From JALYQB01 sp035640155 (GTDB lineage: Bacteria; Actinomycetota; Actinomycetes; Mycobacteriales; Pseudonocardiaceae): DNA of 19,127 bases. Shown here piece after piece: positions 7,633 through 13,076 of the stretch. The notes below the pieces were generated by a model. That model saw only the letters and a program-made list of their open reading frames with translations, searched no databases and was not told the origin of the DNA. The DNA lies in assembly GCA_035640155.1 (NCBI GenBank), contig DASQWR010000106.1, forward strand, positions 1 through 19,127, given 5' to 3'. Position 1 is the stretch's first letter, and each line of letters opens with the position of its first letter. The translations under genes and the position numbers were made by a program.

Positions 7633-8119
7633 TCTCACCGCGCTGGGCACCGCGATCAAAGACCTGGACCGCTTCGCTGCGCGGCGCACCCCACGAGCAC
7701 CCCGACAGCCCATCTTCACCAGCTTCCCCCGCGCCGGGCTGGTCAACGCCACCCAAGTCCGCGCCGAACTCGCAGAAGCCGCCGCCTACACCGGCCCCGA
7801 CGCCATCGCCACGCTCGGCAGGCTGGTCCCGGTCACCTGCTCCTCGGCCAAACACCGCAGCGTCAGCTTCCGCTGGGCCTGCAACAAGCGACTGCGCGTC
7901 GCCCTGACCACCTTCATCGACAACGCCCGCCACGCCAGCCCCTGGGCCGCCGACACCTACCAGCGAGCCCGCGCCAGCGGGAAGGACCACCCGCACCCCG
8001 TACGCATCCTCGCCCGCGCCTGGGTCCGCGTCATCTGGCGCTGCTGGATCGACCAACAACCCTACGACCACACCCGGCACGAGAGCGCCCAGACCTCCCC
8101 GCATCCCGCGGCAGCATGA
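7632..8119 (+). mobile_element. IS110-family transposase, C-terminal part
   Basis: The plus-strand frame starts abruptly at TALGTAIKDLDRFAARR and continues IFTSFPRAGLVNATQV, SAKHRSVSFRWACNKRLR, HASPWAADTYQRARASG and RILARAWVRVIWRCW to TAG-free TGA at 8119. This is the C-terminal Transposase_20 domain of IS110-family proteins. The serine of the catalytic region is probably the one in IFTSFPRAG. The N-terminal RuvC-like DEDD domain (about 200 residues) is missing, so it cannot transpose. The intact end at 8119 and the short palindrome beyond it may mark the old right end of the element. The open frame seems to extend left to 7598, but that part is the IS3 relic read backwards. Confidence 0.85.
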
Positions 8120-8134
8120 AATTGATCTAGGGGT

Positions 8135-8151
8135 TGACACAGAGGGTGTCA
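8135..8151. repeat. Short palindrome at the IS110 relic / regulator boundary
   Basis: TGACAC-AGAGG-GTGTCA is a perfect 6-bp inverted repeat. It includes the regulator's stop codon (8149-8151) and lies 15 bases past the transposase stop. It could be a terminator between two convergent genes or part of the IS110 right end. Confidence 0.5.
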
Positions 8152-8829
8152 TGCCGTGCGCTCGAGCACCACGCAGCAGTTGACTGGGCACGGCCGCAGC
8201 CGAGCCGTCACCGCCTCGCTCATCGCGAGCCCGTCGAGGTAGCCGGCGCTCACTGCGAGGTTGATCGAGCACACGAGCTCGGTGTCGGCGATCCGCAGGC
8301 GTTGGAATGGGCAGTTGGTGAGGACGATCGTGCCCTCGTCATGCCGCGGCTCGTATCCCAGCCGGGACAGCAGCTGCGTGAGCACCTCCTGGGGCTCGCA
8401 ACCATCGGCGGTGCAATCGCTCTCCTCGCGGGCCAGCTCGGCGCCCCGGGCTCTCGCCACCCGCACCGCCGCTGCCAGCATCAGCTCGCCTGGTGCCTGC
8501 TCACGTGTGGCGCGCACGAGCACCTCGGCGAGCAGCTCGTAGCGCCGCGGCGGCACCGTCGCGATCACCTCCCGGTCGCTCACGGCGTACCGCTGCGGCG
8601 GACGTCCCCGCGCGCCCGCCGCAGCCTCAGCGCGCACCAAGCGCACCAGCCCGGCTCGTTGGAGCTTGTCGAGGTGAAAGGCGACGAGTGTGCGCCCGAG
8701 CCCGAGCGTGTCGCAGACCTCTTGCTGCGTCTGCGGCTGCGTCGCTGCGGCCAGGTGGGTGTAGATCCGGGACCGCCGCGGCTCGGCGAGCACACCGACC
8801 GCTGCAAGGTCGTCGGCTCCCGAATCCAT
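8149..8829 (-). CDS. Cys-rich winged-helix (ArsR/SufR-like) transcriptional regulator
   Basis: A 226-residue cytosolic repressor-type protein. Residues 8-75 form a winged helix-turn-helix (LAEPRRSRIYTHLA, TQQEVCDTLGLGRTLVAFHL, DKLQRAGLVRLV) ending in the GRPPQRY wing. The middle is helical. The C-terminal domain has cysteines in the order NCPF (C173), ELVC (C187) and NCCV (C218/C219), plus C139, C144 and C214. The NCP-13 residues-C-CxV layout resembles SufR, which binds an iron-sulphur cluster there; metal or redox sensing is therefore inferred, not shown. The start ATG 8829 is the family start. It is divergent from the DUF2231-folE-SRPBCC-Ddn genes, with an inverted repeat between them, so it probably controls that cassette and itself. 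Its 3' end touches the IS110 relic. Confidence 0.85.
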   Translation of the reverse strand: MDSGADDLAAVGVLAEPRRSRIYTHLAAATQPQTQQEVCDTLGLGRTLVAFHLDKLQRAGLVRLVRAEAAAGARGRPPQRYAVSDREVIATVPPRRYELLAEVLVRATREQAPGELMLAAAVRVARARGAELAREESDCTADGCEPQEVLTQLLSRLGYEPRHDEGTIVLTNCPFQRLRIADTELVCSINLAVSAGYLDGLAMSEAVTARLRPCPVNCCVVLERTA

Positions 8830-8861
8830 GACCCCACCGTAGGTTCCACGCCTCGTTCAAA

Positions 8862-8909
8862 CAACCACCATTGACAGAAAGGCCACTGGGTATTAGACAA
8901 TGGCTGTTG
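8862..8909 (+). promoter_or_regulatory. Divergent promoter inside an imperfect inverted repeat
   Basis: TTGACA (8871-8876), a 17-base spacer and TAGACA (8894-8899) make a sigma-70-like promoter for the plus-strand genes. Arms caaccaccattg (8862-8873) and caatggctgttg (8898-8909) form an inverted repeat with 10 of 12 positions matching, and they cover the -35 and -10 boxes. A dimeric repressor bound here would block transcription; the divergent Cys-rich regulator is the obvious candidate. Confidence 0.6.
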
Positions 8910-8941
8910 GCAGAAGACTCCCGTCCCCTGAGGAGGACACC

Positions 8942-9514
8942 ATGCGTCTGTTCTCGTTTCGGCCCGCCTTCGCGGTCCGCGGCCGGAAGTTCAAGGGGCT
9001 GCGTGGCCTGGCCGGCAAGCCGTTGCACCCACCGCTGACGGACATTCCCGTGGGGGCCTACGTGCTCGCCGCAGGGTTCGACGTCATCTCCGTGCTCACG
9101 AGCGGGAAGCTCGCACATGACCTGTACCGGGCCGGCACGTTCGCGCTGCTCGGCGGTGTGGTGGTGTCCCTGCTCGCTGCCGCGACCGGCGTTGCGGACT
9201 GGCTCGGCTCGACCCCGCGTCGCACCCAGGCGTGGCGCACGGTCAACGCGCACGCGCTGGTGATGACGACGGTCACCGTCGTCGTCCTGGCGGCCATCGC
9301 GCTGCGCCTGACCACGTACGCCGACGACGCCGCCACCCCCGCAGTTGTGCTCGTGCTGTCCCTCGCGGCGGCCGGGCTGACCGCCGTGGGTGGCGCGATC
9401 GGCGGATCGCTGGTCTACGACTACGGCTTCAACGTCGAGACCGCGACCGATTCCCCGGTTTGGCACGAGTCGGACACCGACGTCTTCCCGGCCGACAAGA
9501 CCAACGCTGGGTGA
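8942..9514 (+). CDS. DUF2231 family membrane protein
   Basis: A 190-residue membrane protein with the DUF2231 fold: the KPLHPPLTDIPVGAYVLA motif at about 26-43 opens helix 1, and helices follow at about 66-88 (LLGGVVVSLLAAATGVADWL), 102-124 and 134-158 (ending GGSLVYDYGFNV). The His-Pro-Pro and later His (VNAHALV) are typical family residues; heme or redox partners have been suggested for relatives but nothing is proven. ATG 8942 is preceded by AGGAGG at 5 bases, which is better than the upstream in-frame ATG 8900. It is the first gene of the cassette, and folE follows after 27 bases. The C-terminal tail WHESDTDVFPADK is acidic and probably cytosolic. Confidence 0.88.
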   Translation: MRLFSFRPAFAVRGRKFKGLRGLAGKPLHPPLTDIPVGAYVLAAGFDVISVLTSGKLAHDLYRAGTFALLGGVVVSLLAAATGVADWLGSTPRRTQAWRTVNAHALVMTTVTVVVLAAIALRLTTYADDAATPAVVLVLSLAAAGLTAVGGAIGGSLVYDYGFNVETATDSPVWHESDTDVFPADKTNAG

Positions 9515-9541
9515 CCCTGCACCGCTTCACCAGGAGGCGCG

Positions 9542-10171
9542 ATGACCGCAGCATTGCCCTACGGGGACGCGGACGAGACCCCGCCGCGGACGCTACGCGC
9601 GGTTGGCGGTGAGCCGAACATCGATCTGCTGGCGGCAGAGCGTGCCGTGCGGGACCTGCTGCGCGCTTTCGGACGCGATCCGGCATCCGAGCACCTGCGT
9701 GAGACGCCACGTCGCGTCGCGCACGCCTTCGCTGAGATGTTGACCCCCACCCCGTACGCGCTGACGACGTTTCCAAACGACGAAGGCTACGACGAGCTCG
9801 TCCTGGCCCGCGCGATCCCGTTCTCCTCCCTTTGTGAGCACCACCTCCTGGCGTTTACCGGGGTCGCGCACGTCGCCTACCTGCCGGGTGAGCGCATCGT
9901 CGGGCTGTCCAAGCTCGCCCGGGTCGTCCAGGTGTTCGCCAAGAACCTGCAGGTCCAAGAACGTCTTACCACCCAGATCGCCGACTTCTTCGACGTTAGC
10001 CTGCAGCCCAATGGTGTCGGCGTCGTCCTCGAGGCCGAGCACTCCTGCATTTCGCTGCGCGGCGTCCGAGCGTCGGGAGTCACCACCGTCACCTCCCGCC
10101 TCCTCGGGACCCTGCGCGACGACCCCCGCTCGCGCCAAGAGTTCCTCGCACTCACGGGAACGACCCCATGA
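9542..10171 (+). CDS. folE: GTP cyclohydrolase I (type IA)
   Basis: A 209-residue enzyme that converts GTP to 7,8-dihydroneopterin triphosphate, the first step towards folate and other pterins. It is cytosolic and a decamer in known members. The zinc ligands are present: C98 and H101 in SSLCEHHLLAF and C169 in EHSCISLRG; their spacing of 71 matches E. coli FolE (C110/C181). Also visible are the family blocks RETPRRVAHAFAEML, GVAHVAYLPGERIVGLSKLA and QVQERLTTQIA, and the closing GVTTVTSRLLG. ATG 9542 has AGGAGG four bases upstream. The stop overlaps the next start (ATGA), implying translational coupling. No other folate genes are nearby, so this looks like a specialised second copy rather than the housekeeping gene; that is an inference. 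Confidence 0.95.
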   Translation: MTAALPYGDADETPPRTLRAVGGEPNIDLLAAERAVRDLLRAFGRDPASEHLRETPRRVAHAFAEMLTPTPYALTTFPNDEGYDELVLARAIPFSSLCEHHLLAFTGVAHVAYLPGERIVGLSKLARVVQVFAKNLQVQERLTTQIADFFDVSLQPNGVGVVLEAEHSCISLRGVRASGVTTVTSRLLGTLRDDPRSRQEFLALTGTTP

Positions 10172-10627
10172 CTTCAGGCGGGCGGCTCGTCGTCGCCGTG
10201 CGCGTTGTGGCCGCCTCACCCGCCACCGTGTTCGAGTTCCTCTCCGACCTACGCAACCACTGGCGGCTGGAGGACCGGTTCGTCGAGCTGAGCGGCCTCG
10301 ACGGTGAAAATTCCAACCGGCCCAGTGGTGGACGCGTCCGGTTGAAGGGCCCGCTCGGCATCTCACGGAAGTGCGCACGCGCGTGATGGCAGCGGAACCA
10401 CCCGCAGGCGATACGCCCGGCCGCCTCGCCGGTCGCGGCGAGGCGGCCGCGGCACGACAGGGCGCGTCAGCTGGCGCATTACTCCGCACGAGACCGGTGG
10501 GGCGCTCGTCACACTCGCGGCAGTCGTTGACCAGGCCTCGCTGCTCGACCGTGGGCTGCTCGCGACCGGCCGTTGGTGGCCGCAGTACACGTTCAACCAG
10601 GCCTTGATCAATCTCGATGCGCTGCTC
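10168..10627 (+). pseudogene. SRPBCC (polyketide cyclase-like) protein, two frameshifts
   Basis: The gene starts at ATG 10168, overlapping the folE stop. The first 67 residues read VRVVAASPATVFEFLSDLRN, then HWRLEDRFVEL and GGRVRLKGPLGI, the first half of a START-like helix-grip fold that binds hydrophobic ligands. The frame then ends at TGA 10384. The match continues in a second frame (VRTRVMAAEPP, RLAGRGEAA, from 10371) and in a third (GTTGRVSWRITPHETGGALV, then LLATGRWWPQYTFNQALINL, from 10451). Two shifts, near 10367 and 10448, are needed. With both repaired the protein would be about 150 residues, normal for the family. The third frame runs on without a stop into the Ddn-like reductase. 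It is a decayed or mis-sequenced member of the cassette. Confidence 0.75.
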
Positions 10628-10684
10628 ATCTCATCCACCACGCCCGCTGGCCCAACGGGATCGCCACGGCGGCGCGGCGGACCG

Positions 10685-11155
10685 TTGCGCGGCTGGACAC
10701 CCCGCGACCTCACCAAGCACCGAGTTTCGACAGCGCTGGCGCGCTACGTCGTCAATCCGCTGGTGCGCAAGGCCCTCGACCTGGGCGTCGCCCTGCCGGG
10801 GTACGCACTCCTCGAGACGACCGGACAAAAGTCCGGCCTGCCCAGGCGGACGCCAGTCGGAAACGGTCTCGACGGCGACACCTTTTGGATAGTTGCCGAA
10901 CACGGTAGGAAGGCCGCCTACGTCCGCAACATCGAGGCCGACCCTCACGTGCGTGTGAAGGTCGGCAGGACATGGCGGATCGGGACCGCACACCTGATGC
11001 CCGACGACGACCCACGCGACCGGCAACGCAAGATCGGCCGGCGGTTCAACGCCGTCATGGTGCGGCTGATGGGAACCGAACTGCTCACCGTCCGGATCGA
11101 CCTCCACGAGCACCCCGCAGCCACCGTGACTGCGGCGGCGAGTGCGCCCAACTGA
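10685..11155 (+). CDS. Deazaflavin (F420)-dependent nitroreductase, Ddn family
   Basis: Small cytosolic oxidoreductase of the F420H2-dependent Ddn/split-barrel family, about 156 residues. Family blocks are visible: ALARYVVNPLVRKALDLG, LLETTGQKSGLPRRTPVG (deazaflavin phosphate region), DTFWIVAEHGRKAAYVRN, IEADPHVRVKV and RLMGTELLTVRIDL. The start is uncertain: the frame is open far upstream and carries the end of the SRPBCC relic, and no ATG/GTG with a ribosome site lies between. TTG 10685 (then RGWTPRDLTKHR) fits the usual N-terminus; TTG 10604 would include SRPBCC sequence. The two may now be a read-through fusion. As part of the cassette it suggests a redox role using F420, but the substrate is unknown. 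Convergent with the PhyH relic. Confidence 0.85.
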   Translation: MRGWTPRDLTKHRVSTALARYVVNPLVRKALDLGVALPGYALLETTGQKSGLPRRTPVGNGLDGDTFWIVAEHGRKAAYVRNIEADPHVRVKVGRTWRIGTAHLMPDDDPRDRQRKIGRRFNAVMVRLMGTELLTVRIDLHEHPAATVTAAASAPN

Positions 11156-11945
11156 TCAAGTCGCGTGATCCATCGTGACGAGCATGTCGATCGGAACGAT
11201 TCGCCATAGTAGGGGTAGTGGGTGGGGTCGTAGTCGAGCTGCAGGTCTGCGACGAACTGGCTGGCGAGGTATGCGCTCACGACCTGTTCTTCCTCGGGAG
11301 TAGCTGGATCGAGCACGTAGCAGGTTGACCACTGGTGTCGGTTCCGCCCTCCGACGCTGGCGTGCCAGAGGTGTTCGTCGAACACGATGACGTCGCCTGG
11401 CCGAGTGGTGGCCGAGTGGTGATCACATGTGCTGGGACTTCCCAGGTCGCTTCCCGGAAGCTGGTCTCGTCGTGGAACGCGGGCCCGTGCAGCCGTGCGG
11501 CAGGTCGGTGAGGACCCGCTCGTCGATTCGGTGCGAGCCCGGGATGACACGGAGGGCGCCGTTGTGCTTGCCAAGGGCGTCGAGGTAAGCAACCACCTTG
11601 ACGCTGGGCACGGAATGTCCGGTGTCGGTGTGCCATCCGGCCATGTCGAAGAACAGCGTGTGATGGGAGACCGCTGGGAGTATCGGAACGCCCGCAAGGT
11701 CCTCCACCACCGGGGCGAAACGCTGCAGCGCCAAGCTAACCGGTGTACATTCGCCGGTCGCGGGAATGTAATGCCCGATAATGCCGCCTGCCCGTCATCG
11801 ACAAGGTAGCGGTCGCCGGTGGCGTCTCGGACAGCACGCTGAGCCTCGCTGGCGAGCGCCGTGGTGTCGTCGTCGCTGAGCACACCGCGCAGCACGACGA
11901 ACCCGAAGGCTCGGAAATGGCGTGTGGGGAAAACAAGCCCTGCAT
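11156..11945 (-). pseudogene. Phytanoyl-CoA dioxygenase (PhyH)-family relic, four frameshifts
   Basis: Fe(II)/2-oxoglutarate-dependent oxygenase of the PhyH family. ATG 11945 follows AGGAGA at a good distance. The pieces in order are MQGLF..., FRAFGFVVLRGVLSDDDTTA (frame 2), GGIIGHYIPATGE and AVSHHTLFFDMAGWHTDTGH (with the iron ligands His and Asp in WHTD), SVKVVAYLDALGKHNGALRV and IPGSHR (frame 3), FHDETSFREATWEVPAHVI (frame 4), then RPGDVIVFDEHLWHASVGG with the second His. One frame change lies in the gggg/aaaa run at 11926-11933, one near 11790, one near 11490, and one is explained by an 11-bp tandem duplication. All catalytic residues survive, so decay is recent. It once hydroxylated some small molecule; the substrate is unknown. 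Its 3' end overlaps or abuts the reductase gene. Confidence 0.85.
11398..11419. repeat. 11-bp tandem duplication inside the PhyH relic
   Basis: tggccgagtgg occurs twice in direct succession (11398-11408, 11409-11419). Deleting one copy joins PAHVI to TTRPGDVIVF in the same frame, so this duplication is the mutation that shifted the frame here. Confidence 0.9.
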
Positions 11946-12275
11946 AGCTCTTCTCCTACGGTTTGCCACCTGATGGATGATCATCGGCAGGACAGGAGGA
12001 GCACGCGGACAGTCCGCATCCCACACCGCAGCGTGGATCAATGTCGATGCATACCCGAATGGTAGCGCGGTTCGCCGGCCCGCGGCCGGTGCTCGGAACC
12101 GGCACAACGATGTCATCGCGCTGCCGGTTCGCGTCGCTCGGCCGTCGCGGGGACTTCACTCTGCCGGTCCGCGCGAGAGTCGCGCCAGGCCGTGTCAGTG
12201 CGGTGCGATCCGGCGCGCCGACGATCGGACTGAAGACGGCTCGGACTGAAGACAGCAACGAGAGGAGTGGACGAC
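11946..12275. other. Divergent intergenic region, PhyH relic / PIG-L gene
   Basis: No gene recognised. It contains an inverted repeat ccggcc-cgc-ggccgg (12075-12089) and, at its right end, a 16-bp tandem repeat just before the PIG-L ribosome site. It should hold both promoters, but no clear -35/-10 pair is seen. Confidence 0.5.
12225..12256 (+). repeat. 16-bp tandem repeat upstream of the PIG-L gene
   Basis: tcggactgaagacggc (12225-12240) is followed directly by tcggactgaagacagc (12241-12256), with one mismatch. It ends seven bases before the AGGAG ribosome site. It could be a regulator-binding direct repeat or a slippage product. Confidence 0.8.
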
Positions 12276-13076
12276 ATGACCGGAGACACAGCAGTCAGGC
12301 GCGGTACCGACGGGACAGCGGCCGACGTCGCGGCCCTGGGCACTATCCTCGGGGTGTGGGCTCACCCGGACGACGAGGCGTACCTGTCCGGTGGGTTGAT
12401 GGCGCTGGCCCGCGACGCCGGATCGCGGGTGGTGTGCGTGACGGCCACCCGCGGGGAGATCGGCACGCCCGATCCGCGGACGTGGCCCCCGCATCGACTG
12501 GCCGAGGAGCGCACCGGCGAGCTGGCGCGCTGCCTGGAGATCCTCGGAGTCACCGAGCACCACTGGCTCGGATACCGGGACGGGGAGTGTGTGGCGGTCC
12601 GCGCGTCGGACGCGGTCGCCCAGCTGTGCGCCGTGATCGAACGGGTCCGCCCGCACACGGTGCTGACCTTCGGTCCGGACGGCATCACCGGTCATTCAGA
12701 TCACCAGGCGGTGTCGGAGTGGACCACCGCGGCGTTCGAACAGGCTGCCCCGCCCGGGTCGCGGCTGCTGTACGCCACATTCCCTGAGCGGCGGGCACCG
12801 CGCTGGAGCGCGCTCAACGAGAGCCTGGGCATCTTTCCCCCGGGGTACCCAATCATCACGCCCGCCCAGCGGCTGGCGGTCGACCTGGTGCTGGACCCGG
12901 ACACCAGCGCCCGCAAGGTCCGCGCGTTGGAGGCACAGGCGACCCAGACGGCCGAGCTCATCGCCGCCATGGGCATTGACTGCTACACCGCGTGGGTCGG
13001 CGAGGAGTCGTTCGTCGAGCTGCCGCTGCGCGCGACCGCTGCGGGCGGCGCTGGTGTGGCCGTCATGGCCGAGTGA
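12276..13076 (+). CDS. PIG-L (LmbE) family deacetylase
   Basis: Zinc-dependent N-deacetylase of the family that includes MshB (mycothiol), Mca and several antibiotic-pathway deacetylases; 266 residues, cytosolic. Zinc site: AHPDDEAYLSGG with H30, D32/D33, and the third ligand in GHSDH (H140, with H143). Other family blocks are VVCVTATRGEIG, RTGELARCLEILGV, HHWLGYRDGE and VLTFGPDGITGHSDHQAVS. ATG 12276 follows AGGAG at 8 bases, preferred over GTG 12267, which overlaps that site. The C-terminus reads KVRALEAQATQTAELI and WVGEESFVEL. The neighbouring regulator and methyltransferase suggest a specialised-metabolite or thiol role rather than housekeeping MshB, but the substrate cannot be told. Its last 14 bases overlap the end of the opposing SARP gene. 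Confidence 0.92.
   Translation: MTGDTAVRRGTDGTAADVAALGTILGVWAHPDDEAYLSGGLMALARDAGSRVVCVTATRGEIGTPDPRTWPPHRLAEERTGELARCLEILGVTEHHWLGYRDGECVAVRASDAVAQLCAVIERVRPHTVLTFGPDGITGHSDHQAVSEWTTAAFEQAAPPGSRLLYATFPERRAPRWSALNESLGIFPPGYPIITPAQRLAVDLVLDPDTSARKVRALEAQATQTAELIAAMGIDCYTAWVGEESFVELPLRATAAGGAGVAVMAE

Noticed and set aside
10945..11155. Extension of the PhyH frame into the reductase gene
   Set aside because: The frame is open only by chance opposite the reductase 3' end; PhyH similarity fades near 11160.
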